Shown in pieces: positions 32,570-40,008 of a stretch of 40,112 nucleotides of DNA (positions are counted from its first letter, which is position 1; each line of letters begins with the position of its first letter). Below the pieces are notes generated by a model. The model was not told the DNA's origin. It searched no databases and worked only from the letters and a program-made list of their open reading frames with translations. A program made the position numbers and the translations under genes. Location of the stretch: the NCBI RefSeq assembly GCF_023093595.1, contig NZ_JALLIK010000081.1, forward strand, positions 1 through 40,112. Reading direction: 5' to 3'. This stretch comes from Thauera aromatica_A. Its GTDB lineage: Bacteria; Pseudomonadota; Gammaproteobacteria; Burkholderiales; Rhodocyclaceae.

Positions 32570-33192
32570 GACTGGCCCTCCCGCTTGCGTTCACGCTTTT
32601 GCTCGCCGCCGCCATAGGCGGCATCCCAGCCCCACACTTCGGCGCCGCCGCCGCGGCGCAGCACACGCTCGCGGAAGATGTCGGCAACCATTGCCGCGTC
32701 GCCGGCGAGCAGCGCCTTGGTCGAGCACATTTCGGCGCACAGCGGCAGCTTGCCTTCGGCCAGGCGGTTCGAGCCGTACTTCTCGTACTCGGCCTGGGAG
32801 CCGGTCTGCTCGGGGCCGCCGGCGCAGAAGGTGCACTTGTCCATCTTGCCGCGCGCACCGAACGCCGCCGGGCCGTTGGGGAACTGCGGCGCACCGAACG
32901 GACAGGCGTAGAAGCAGTAGCCGCAGCCGATGCAGCCGTCCTTGTCGTGGAGCACCACGCCTTCCTCGGTACGGTAGAAGACGTCGGTCGGGCACACCGC
33001 CATGCACGGCGCATCGGTGCAGTGCATGCAGGCGACCGAGATCGAGCGCTCGCCGGGGACGCCGTCGTTCATCGTCACCACCCGGCGGCGGTTCACGCCC
33101 CACGGCACTTCGTGCTCGTTCTTGCATGCGGTGACGCAGCCGTTGCATTCGATGCAGCGCTCGGCGTCACACAGGAATTTCATCCGTCCCAT
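32566..33192 (-). CDS. fdhB: Formate dehydrogenase iron-sulfur subunit (beta)
   Basis: The 208-residue ferredoxin-type subunit carries four [4Fe-4S] clusters that wire FdhA to the cytochrome b. Cys sets are at 13/16/19/23, 55/58/63/67, 87/90/93/97 and 120/123/152/156, with the usual exchanges between sets. The N-terminus MGRMKFLCDAERCIECNGC is typical. Unlike E. coli FdnH/FdoH it has no C-terminal membrane helix, so it must be held by FdhA and FdhC. It has no signal peptide, so it would cross the membrane by hitch-hiking on the Tat signal of FdhA. GGGAG precedes the ATG. Confidence 0.95.
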   Translation of the reverse strand: MGRMKFLCDAERCIECNGCVTACKNEHEVPWGVNRRRVVTMNDGVPGERSISVACMHCTDAPCMAVCPTDVFYRTEEGVVLHDKDGCIGCGYCFYACPFGAPQFPNGPAAFGARGKMDKCTFCAGGPEQTGSQAEYEKYGSNRLAEGKLPLCAEMCSTKALLAGDAAMVADIFRERVLRRGGGAEVWGWDAAYGGGEQKRERKREGQS

Positions 33193-33208
33193 CTCGTTCT
33201 CCCTTTCC

Positions 33209-36121
33209 TTACGCTTTGGTGACGCGGCACAGGGTGGTCTTGGTCTCCTGCATCATCGTCACCGAGTCGTAGCCGTAGGTGGTGGCGGTGTTGACCGCCT
33301 CGCCGCGCACGATCGGCGCCGCTCCCTCGGGGTAGTGCTCGAGCATGTCCTTGCCCTGCCACCAACCGGAAAAATGGAAGGGCAGGAACACCGTGCCCGG
33401 CGCCACGCGCTGGGTGACCTGGGCGCGCACCTTGAGCTTCGCCTTGGTCGGCGACTCGACCCAGATGTAGTCGCCGTTGCGGAAACCGGCATCGTTGGCG
33501 TCCTTCGGGTTCACTTCGGCGAACATCTCCTGCTGCAGTTCGGCGAGCCAGGGATTGGAGCGCGTCTCCTCACCGCCACCCTCGTACTCGACGAGGCGCC
33601 CCGAGGTCATCACCAGCGGATATTCGCGGGAGATATCGGCGAGTTTCTCCTGCATCGACTTGTACAGCGTCGGCAGGCGCCAGAACTTCATCTTGTCGTC
33701 GTGGGTCGGGTACTTCGCCACCAGGTCGGGGCGTGGCGAATAGATCGGCTCGCGGTGCTGCGGGATCGGGTCGGGGAAGTTCCACACCAGCGCGCGCGCC
33801 TTCGCGTTGCCGAACGGGTGCATGCCGTGGTTCTTCATCGCGACGCGGATGATCCCGCCCGAGGCGTCGGTCTTCCAGTTCTTGCCTTCGGCCGCAGCCT
33901 TTTCGGCGTCGGTCAGTTCGTCCCACCAGCCCAGCTTCTTGAGCAGCACGTGGTCGAACTCGGGATAGCCCATCTGGATCTCGGCGCCCTTCGACGCCGA
34001 GCCGTCACCGGCGAGCAGGGACACGCCGTCCTTCTCGACGCCGAAGTTGGCGCGGAAGTTGCCGCCGCCCTCCATCACGTGCTTGGAGGTGTCGTACAGG
34101 TTGGGCGTGCCCGGGTGCTTCATCCCCGGGGTGCCGTAGCACGGCCAGGGCAGGCCGAAATACTCGCCGTCGCAGGGACCGCCGACCGCGCGCAGCGTCT
34201 TCACGTCGAAGGTGTGCATGTTCTTCATGTGCAGCTTCAGGCGCTCGGGCGACTGCCCGGTGTAGCCGATCGTCCACGTGCCGCGGTTGATCTCGCGCAG
34301 GGTATCGGCCATGTCCGGCTCGTCCCAGCCCTGGGCGTCCTTGACCAGCTTGATGTTCTTGACGAACTCGTCGGCCCAGCCGAACTTCTTGGCGAAGGCA
34401 TACATGATGGTGTGGTCGGGCCTGGACTCGAACAGCGGCTCGATCACCTTCTCGCGCCACTGCAGCGAGCGGTTCGACGCCGTCGCCGAGCCCTCGGTCT
34501 CGAACTGGGTACAGGCCGGCAGCAGATAGACGCCGTCCTTGCGTACCATCGCCGCCATGCCGGCGGTCGCCGACGGATAGGGGTCGATCACCACCAGGGT
34601 GTCGAGCGCCTTCATCGCCTCGACCATTTCCGCGCCGCGGCTCTGCGAGTTCGGCGCATGGCCCCAGTACACCACCGCGCGCAGGTTGCCGGCGGGCTGG
34701 TCGATCAGCGCCTTGTCCTCGAGCACGCCGTCGATCCAGCGCGACACGGTGATGCCGGATTTCTCCATCATCTCCTGCGAGACGTAGCGACTCTTGACCC
34801 ACTCGTAGTCCACGCCCCACACGGCGCACCAGTGCTTCCACGACCCGGCGGCGAGGCCGTAGTAGCCGGGCAGCGAATCCGGGTTGGGGCCGATGTCGGT
34901 CGCGCCCTGGACGTTGTCGTGGCCGCGGAAGATGTTCGCCCCGCCGCCCGAGATGCCGATGTTGCCGAGCGCAAGCTGGACGATGCAGGAAGCGCGCACC
35001 ATCGCGTTGCCGATCGAGTGCTGGGTCTGGCCCATGCACCAGACGATCGTGGACGGGCGGTTCTCGGCCATCGTCCGCGCCGCAAGCAGCATCTGCTCCT
35101 CGGGCACGCCGCAGGCTTCCTCGACCTGGTCCGGCGTCCATTTCGCCAGCACCTCCTCGCGCACCTTGTCCATGCCGAAGACGCGGTCGTCGATGTATTT
35201 CCGGTCCTCCCAGCCGTTCTGGAAGATGTGATAGAGCAGGCCGAACAGGAAAGGCACGTCGGTGCCCGAGCGGATGCGGATGTACTGGTGGGCCTTGGCC
35301 GCGGTGCGGGTGAAGCGCGGGTCGACGACGATCATCTTCGCGCCGTTTTCCTTCGCGTGCAGGATGTGCATCATCGACACCGGGTGGGCCTCGGCGGCGT
35401 TGGAGCCGATGAACAGCATCGCCTTCGCGTTCTGCATGTCGTTGTACGAGTTCGTCATCGCCCCGTAGCCCCAGGTGTTGGCCACTCCCGCCACCGTGGT
35501 GGAGTGGCAGATGCGCGCCTGGTGGTCGCAATTGTTGGTCCCCCAGAAGGAGACGAACTTGCGCAGCAGATACGACTGTTCGTTGTTGTGCTTGGAGGAG
35601 CCGATCCAGTACACCGCATCCGGGCCGGATTCCTCGCGGATCTTCAGCAGGCGGTCGCCGACTTCGGTGATCGCCTGCTCCCAGCTGATCCGCTGATATT
35701 TGCCGTCGACCAGCTTCATCGGGTATCTCAGACGGTGTTCGCCGTGGCCGTGCTCGCGGATCGCCGCCCCCTTCGCGCAGTGCGCGCCGAGGTTGATCGG
35801 CGAGTCGAACACCGGCTCCTGGCCTACCCAGACGCCGTTCTCGACCACCGCGTCGATCGCGCAGCCGACCGAACAGTGGGTGCATACCGTGCGCTTCACC
35901 TCGGCCTCGCCGCTGCCGCGCGCCGCGGCCGGCGCCGCGGCTTCGGCCGCACCGATCAGGCTGTACGGCAGCTGGACGGCCAGCGCTCCGGCGCCGACGC
36001 CCAGTCCGGAATGCTTCAGGAACGCACGGCGGTCCAGGGTCCGGCCGAGGTGGCCGACAGCCGCCCCGCCCCGCCGGCGGGCGGCGCCCGGCGCCGCACT
36101 CGCAGTCTTCTTCGTCAACAT
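33209..36121 (-). CDS. fdhA: Formate dehydrogenase catalytic subunit (Mo/W-bisPGD), Tat-exported
   Basis: The 970-residue catalytic subunit oxidises formate to CO2. ATG 36121 is chosen because GAGGAGG lies upstream and because it places the Tat signal (DRRAFLKHSGLGVGAGALAV, Arg31-Arg32) near the N-terminus. The [4Fe-4S] ligands are Cys80, Cys83, Cys87 and Cys115. The active-site metal ligand is Cys205 in DHQARICHSTTVAG, where E. coli FdnG/FdoG have selenocysteine; the next residue is the conserved His206. Later motifs include SGGGANIFRGHDNVQGATD and GHAPNSQSRGAEM. The Tat signal implies a periplasmic enzyme. The codon at position 205 is TGC, not TGA. Confidence 0.97.
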   Translation of the reverse strand: MLTKKTASAAPGAARRRGGAAVGHLGRTLDRRAFLKHSGLGVGAGALAVQLPYSLIGAAEAAAPAAARGSGEAEVKRTVCTHCSVGCAIDAVVENGVWVGQEPVFDSPINLGAHCAKGAAIREHGHGEHRLRYPMKLVDGKYQRISWEQAITEVGDRLLKIREESGPDAVYWIGSSKHNNEQSYLLRKFVSFWGTNNCDHQARICHSTTVAGVANTWGYGAMTNSYNDMQNAKAMLFIGSNAAEAHPVSMMHILHAKENGAKMIVVDPRFTRTAAKAHQYIRIRSGTDVPFLFGLLYHIFQNGWEDRKYIDDRVFGMDKVREEVLAKWTPDQVEEACGVPEEQMLLAARTMAENRPSTIVWCMGQTQHSIGNAMVRASCIVQLALGNIGISGGGANIFRGHDNVQGATDIGPNPDSLPGYYGLAAGSWKHWCAVWGVDYEWVKSRYVSQEMMEKSGITVSRWIDGVLEDKALIDQPAGNLRAVVYWGHAPNSQSRGAEMVEAMKALDTLVVIDPYPSATAGMAAMVRKDGVYLLPACTQFETEGSATASNRSLQWREKVIEPLFESRPDHTIMYAFAKKFGWADEFVKNIKLVKDAQGWDEPDMADTLREINRGTWTIGYTGQSPERLKLHMKNMHTFDVKTLRAVGGPCDGEYFGLPWPCYGTPGMKHPGTPNLYDTSKHVMEGGGNFRANFGVEKDGVSLLAGDGSASKGAEIQMGYPEFDHVLLKKLGWWDELTDAEKAAAEGKNWKTDASGGIIRVAMKNHGMHPFGNAKARALVWNFPDPIPQHREPIYSPRPDLVAKYPTHDDKMKFWRLPTLYKSMQEKLADISREYPLVMTSGRLVEYEGGGEETRSNPWLAELQQEMFAEVNPKDANDAGFRNGDYIWVESPTKAKLKVRAQVTQRVAPGTVFLPFHFSGWWQGKDMLEHYPEGAAPIVRGEAVNTATTYGYDSVTMMQETKTTLCRVTKA

Positions 36122-36134
36122 GCTGGCGTCCTCC

Positions 36135-36341
36135 TCAGAGCCGCGCCGTGCGGTAGTAATTGCGCCGATGGGCGCTGTCGCCCTGTCCGCCCGCGGTGCT
36201 GCGTGCGACCTCCACCGCCGCCGCGCCCCCGGGCACGGCCTGGCTCGCCGCAGCGGCCAGCGCCGCGGCACCGGCGGCGCCGCCGGCACCGGCCGCCATC
36301 AGGAAATTCCGCCGGGACACTTTCAGCTTCTCGTCTTTCAT
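36135..36341 (-). CDS. Small Tat-signal protein of the formate dehydrogenase operon
   Basis: The 68-residue protein starts MKDEKLKVSRRNFLMAAGAG, a twin-arginine signal (Arg10-Arg11, SRRNFLM). A very Ala/Gly-rich hydrophobic stretch follows to about residue 38, with a possible signal peptidase site near AVPGGA. The mature remnant ends HRRNYYRTARL. Similar small Tat proteins directly precede fdhA in other proteobacterial FDH operons, but the function is unknown. The predicted start has GGGGAGAGCGAGG just upstream, and the stop lies 13 bp before fdhA. Confidence 0.85.
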   Translation of the reverse strand: MKDEKLKVSRRNFLMAAGAGGAAGAAALAAAASQAVPGGAAAVEVARSTAGGQGDSAHRRNYYRTARL

Positions 36342-36472
36342 CCTCGCTCTCCCCATCGACAAACAGGCATGGCCGAAGCCATTCCGGACCGCATCGACAC
36401 TGCAGCGCACCGGCACGGCGCACTGCCCGCAAACGCATCGACCCGCAGCAACCCCAACCCCGCATCCACCCA

Positions 36473-37105
36473 CTAGGCAGGCGCCTCCAGCAGCTCGAAC
36501 GCGGCGCGCTCGACATCGAGGAAGGCCTGCAGCAGGCCGCCGGCCTTCGCGTAAAAATCGGCTTCCGGCGCCTGCGCCAGCGCCTGCGCCAGACGGGCGT
36601 ACCAAGGGGCGAGATGACGGCCGAAAAACCGCCGCTGGCAGACGAGCCCGGCCGCATCGGGCCCGCTGACGACCAGGTGGCGCATGACTTCGGCCAGCGC
36701 GGCGACGTGGTCCTCGGTTTCGGCCACCCCCTGGCGCCGCGCCAGACCCAGTTCGGCGAGATCGGCGCGCAACGCGGCGAGCGGTGCTTCCTGCAGGAAG
36801 CCGCTCAGGTACCAGGAGCCGTTGGCGATCACCCGCGGCCTGCCGACGCTGATGAAGAGCGCATCGAACTCGTCACGGACGGCCTGCGGCGACATCGCCT
36901 GCGCGGCGCCGCCGAGTGCCGACCAGGCCGACGGCAGCGCGCCGTCGGCCGCGCCGAGCGTGCGTCCGGCCTGGGCCAGGCCGGCAAGCAATGCCGCATC
37001 GGGCGCGGCGTGGAAAATACGGGCGAGCACGGCATAGTGCTCGGCACGGGCGCGGTCCTCGGCGGAGAGGCCGGGCTGGGGCTGAAGCGCGGTCGCGGCG
37101 TTCAT
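36473..37105 (-). CDS. TorD/DmsD-family molecular chaperone for FdhA
   Basis: This 210-residue all-helical protein of the TorD/DmsD/NarJ type binds Tat signal peptides of molybdoenzymes and holds them until the cofactor is inserted. ATG 37105 gives MNAATALQPQPGLSAEDRARAEHYAVLARI. The family segments PRVIANGSWYLSGFLQEAPL and ETEDHVAALAEVMRHLV (the E-x-x-DH motif) are clear. The start overlaps the stop of the polyferredoxin gene by 4 bp (ATGA). The frame extends far upstream only as a shadow. Its likely client is FdhA, encoded two genes downstream, with the 68-residue Tat protein as a second possible client. Confidence 0.9.
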   Translation of the reverse strand: MNAATALQPQPGLSAEDRARAEHYAVLARIFHAAPDAALLAGLAQAGRTLGAADGALPSAWSALGGAAQAMSPQAVRDEFDALFISVGRPRVIANGSWYLSGFLQEAPLAALRADLAELGLARRQGVAETEDHVAALAEVMRHLVVSGPDAAGLVCQRRFFGRHLAPWYARLAQALAQAPEADFYAKAGGLLQAFLDVERAAFELLEAPA

Positions 37106-39303
37106 TCGGTGAGATCCCAGGCATTGACGGCGGAACCCGTCTGCATCATGTCGACCACCCGGCAGTCGCCGCACATGCGCAGGCGGGCGCGTTCGGCCTC
37201 GGTCGCGAACAGGGCGTGGGTGGAGAGGCGGGCGACCATCGATTCGATCAGCGGCGCAGCGCCCATCGCCTTGCCGCAGCGCGTGCAGTGGAACGTCTCC
37301 GCCGCGCGCAGGGTGCGCGCATGGCGGCCTTCGTCGCCGAGCAGCAGGCGCGCCTCGAGGCCGAGCGCGGACTCCGGACAGGACGCGACGCACAGCCCGC
37401 ACTGCAGGCAGTTCTTCTCGACGAATTCGAGGCGGAAGCCGTCGCTCGCGGCACGCAGCGCGCCTGCCGGACAGGCGCCGGTACAGGCCATGCACAAGGT
37501 ACAGGCATCGGTCGCGCACACCTGGCCGAAAGGCGCCCCGGCCCCGAGGGCGATCGCCGTCGGCAAGCCGGCGTCCGAACCCGCCGCCGGAGCCTGCGCG
37601 ACGAGATGGCGCAGCGCCAGGTCGAGCGTCTCGCGCTTTTTCGGCAGCAGGCGGAAACGCGCCGGCGAACCGACGCCGGCCGCCGGCGCCCAGTCCCACA
37701 GCGCGGCTTCGAGCACCGGCCAGTGCTCGATGTCATCGGCGTCGATGATGCGCAGGTGCTCGCCGGCGTAGCCGAGGGCGCTGAGGATGGCCTGGCCGTG
37801 GCCGGCCTGCGCCTTCAGCGGCGCGGTGTCGTGGCTGCCGGCGGCGAGCACCGCCACCTGGCAGGCGCCCAGCGCCAGACTGCCGAGCATCAGGTCGAGG
37901 CCGACCGCGTCCGCGCTCCACACCTCGACCGGAATAACCCGCGCCGGCAGGCCGCGACCACGGCGGGCGAGGCGGTCGATCAGCGCACCGCCCGCCGTGG
38001 CCGCGTAGAACAGCAGGCAGGCCGCCTCGCCGCCGGCCCGCGCGTACTCCGCGAGCAGGGTCTTCACCCGCAGGCCGAATTCGGCCACCGGCGGGTACTG
38101 GAAGCCGAGCGCCCCCGAAGGGCAGACCGTGGTGCAGGTGCCGCAGCCCTTGCACAGATAGGGATCGAGCGCGATCACATCGCCATCGGCGCGGATCGCC
38201 TCGGTCGCGCACACATCGATGCAGTTCGTACACCCGGTCTTGCGCGATCGAGCGTGGGCGCACAAGGCGGCCTCGAAAGCGACGTAGCGCGGCTTGTCGA
38301 ACTCGCCCACGAGTTCGCCGAGGGCCTGTACCGCGAGCGCCTGGGCGAAGGGGTCGCGCCCCGGCGCGGCATAACCGTCGGGCAGTTCGACGCGCCGGAG
38401 CAGGGGCTCGGCGCAGAGGTCGAGCACCAGGTCGAAGCGCTCGCTGCGCCTCACGTCCCGGCGCGCGAAGTCGATCGCGCCGATCTCGCCGCAGGCCGCT
38501 ACACAGGCGCGGTGGCCGCGGCAGCGGTCGGCTTCGACCTGCAGATCGAAGCCGATCGCCCCTTCCGGACAGGCCCTGACGCAGGCGTTGCAGCGCACGC
38601 ACAGGGCGAGGTCGATCGGGTTGTGCTGCTCCCAGCTCAGTTCAAAGGCGCCCAGATGGCCGGACAGCGCCAGCGGCCGGCCCGACCACAGCGGATACGC
38701 GTTCACCGCCGGCAGTTCGACGTCCCCCGCCCGCCCGGTGATCAGCAGCGCGGGCTCGAAACTGTCTTTTAGCCGCTCGGCCCAGCCCAGCGCCGCGCCC
38801 GCCTCGCCGACGATCAGCAGGCGGCGCCCGGCGCGCAACTGCACGCCGGGCACCGGCGCGGGTTCGGGCAGGGTGGCCACGGCGGCGATCAGCGCGGCGA
38901 GCTTGGGCGTGGCCTGCGCCGACTCGGCCGACCAGCCGGCGTGCTCGCGCAGGTTGAAAAAATGGATGCGTTCGCCCGCCCCCTGGGCCTCGGCGAGTTC
39001 CCCGAACAATGCCGCCTCCTGGGTACAGGAAACGAGGACTTCGCGGCCGGCGGCGAGATCGGCATCCACGACCGCCAGTTCGGCACCGCACAAGGCGTGG
39101 TGGCATGTGAACGCCGACCCCGTGGCGGCCAGGCGCCCGGCATCGATGGCGAAACTGCGGTTGCAGTCGCACAAGCGGACCCCCGGAGCGGAGACGGCGC
39201 CGGAACCGGCGCTCGGGCTCCGGCCGGAAGCCGGATCGGAAACGGAGGGGGCAGGAGGGTCGTCGTGCATGGGCGATTCCACAAGTTTGATCGATTCAAG
39301 CAT
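37102..39303 (-). CDS. Large multi-[4Fe-4S] protein of the formate dehydrogenase operon
   Basis: The protein has 733 residues from ATG 39303; ATG 39270 would give 722. Cys clusters are at 45/47/67/72 (CDC then CHHALC), 235/238/241/245, 261/267/271, 358/361/365, 384/387/390/394, 601/604/607/611 and 632/635/638/642. C-terminal CxxC pairs at 673/676 and 711/714 look like a zinc ribbon. A central region (about 405-545) without clusters resembles the MvhD-type Fe-S subunit domain. There is no signal peptide, so it should be cytoplasmic. It sits between the DUF3306 gene and the chaperone gene. Its function in FDH biogenesis or electron transfer is not known. The ribosome-binding site is poor at both starts. 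Confidence 0.88.
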   Translation of the reverse strand: MLESIKLVESPMHDDPPAPSVSDPASGRSPSAGSGAVSAPGVRLCDCNRSFAIDAGRLAATGSAFTCHHALCGAELAVVDADLAAGREVLVSCTQEAALFGELAEAQGAGERIHFFNLREHAGWSAESAQATPKLAALIAAVATLPEPAPVPGVQLRAGRRLLIVGEAGAALGWAERLKDSFEPALLITGRAGDVELPAVNAYPLWSGRPLALSGHLGAFELSWEQHNPIDLALCVRCNACVRACPEGAIGFDLQVEADRCRGHRACVAACGEIGAIDFARRDVRRSERFDLVLDLCAEPLLRRVELPDGYAAPGRDPFAQALAVQALGELVGEFDKPRYVAFEAALCAHARSRKTGCTNCIDVCATEAIRADGDVIALDPYLCKGCGTCTTVCPSGALGFQYPPVAEFGLRVKTLLAEYARAGGEAACLLFYAATAGGALIDRLARRGRGLPARVIPVEVWSADAVGLDLMLGSLALGACQVAVLAAGSHDTAPLKAQAGHGQAILSALGYAGEHLRIIDADDIEHWPVLEAALWDWAPAAGVGSPARFRLLPKKRETLDLALRHLVAQAPAAGSDAGLPTAIALGAGAPFGQVCATDACTLCMACTGACPAGALRAASDGFRLEFVEKNCLQCGLCVASCPESALGLEARLLLGDEGRHARTLRAAETFHCTRCGKAMGAAPLIESMVARLSTHALFATEAERARLRMCGDCRVVDMMQTGSAVNAWDLTE

Positions 39304-39370
39304 TACGCAAGCCAGGCTCTAAAAAAACCGAGAAGCGCAATACCCCCTTCAGACCTGCGCCTGCCGGATC

Positions 39371-39925
39371 TCACCCGCTCGCCTGCGGCACGTTGCCGCC
39401 CGCAGCGGATTCAGTAGCGTCCGAAACATCGAGCGCGGGAGGCGCCGGCGCGGCAGCCGCCGGCGCCTCCTGCACCGTGGCCGCGGGCGGCTCAGCGGCG
39501 CTCAGCCACTCGCGCGCATGCCTGAGCCTGGCCATGGCTTCCGGGGCGATCGGATCGGGCTGCGAATAGTCGTCGATGTAGATATCCAGCCCGTCCATAC
39601 GGTTGAAATGAGGGTCGGAAAAAAGCGCGTGCAGGGCCTTACGGCGCAGCGCCTCACCGACCTCCTCCTTCAGGAAAACGCTGAAATCGGAGGCCAGCGA
39701 CAGCTCCTCGAGCGGCGGCAAGGCGCTGTCGGCGCAGTTGCCTGCCGACACCTCGCGGGCGAGGCCAGCAGCGCTCGCTTCGGCACCGACCTCGGCAGAC
39801 GGTGCGACGGCAACACTCGCAGGCGCTCCGGGTGCGGCCGGCGGCGGCATCTCGGAGCGCTCCGTTGCCGCGGCCGTGGCGAGCTTGCGCCGCGACCAGC
39901 GCGACAGGAAACCGTCCGCGCTCAC
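39371..39925 (-). CDS. DUF3306 domain protein
   Basis: The 184-residue protein starts at GTG 39925, chosen because AGGAGGG (39939-39933) lies 7 nt upstream. It gives (M/V)SADGFLSRWSRRKLA, the usual DUF3306 opening. Residues about 65-120 carry the domain, including SLASDFSVFLKEEVGEALRR and DPHFNRMDGLDIYIDDYSQP. The flanks are low-complexity Ala/Pro. There is no signal peptide. The family is found in FDH operons, normally beside DUF3305, and its role is unknown. Here DUF3305 is not recognisable upstream. It is the first clear gene of the operon in this window. Confidence 0.85.
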   Translation of the reverse strand: MSADGFLSRWSRRKLATAAATERSEMPPPAAPGAPASVAVAPSAEVGAEASAAGLAREVSAGNCADSALPPLEELSLASDFSVFLKEEVGEALRRKALHALFSDPHFNRMDGLDIYIDDYSQPDPIAPEAMARLRHAREWLSAAEPPAATVQEAPAAAAPAPPALDVSDATESAAGGNVPQASG

Positions 39926-40008
39926 CGGATTGCCCTCCTGTCGCCACGCGGCCACCTCTCCGGGAGAGGGGAGCGCTGCCCTTCGGGCGGCCGTGCGAGC
40001 ACGCTCAC
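39922..40008 (-). CDS. Possible 28-codon leader or remnant ORF before the DUF3306 gene
   Basis: GTG 40008 is preceded by AGGAGGG (40022-40016) with 7-nt spacing and reads MSVLARPPEGQRSPLPERW then PRGDRRAIR to a TGA at 39924-39922, which overlaps the GTG of the DUF3306 gene (GTGA). The DNA inside contains two small inverted repeats (39955-39969 and around 39978-39990), which argues against a normal protein. It may be a leader peptide, the remains of a lost DUF3305 gene, or chance. Confidence 0.25.
   Translation of the reverse strand: MSVLARPPEGQRSPLPERWPRGDRRAIR

Noticed and set aside
35505..35507. Selenocysteine at the FdhA active site
   Set aside because: The codon corresponding to the active-site residue is TGC (GCA on the plus strand), so the residue is Cys, and no in-frame TGA occurs in fdhA.
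33002..37771. A plus-strand open frame of almost 1600 codons opposite the fdh genes, and similar long frames at 29020-32412 and 8987-11815
   Set aside because: They mirror real genes with strong motifs on the other strand or in another frame. Their composition is Arg/Ala/Gly-rich, as expected for shadow frames in high-GC DNA, and they have no recognisable domains or starts.
39286..39299. FNR-like site TTTGATCGATTCAA at the start of the polyferredoxin gene
   Set aside because: The half-sites TTGA and TCAA are separated by 5 nt rather than 6, and the site lies at or inside the coding start, so it does not fit an FNR/ANR activator position.
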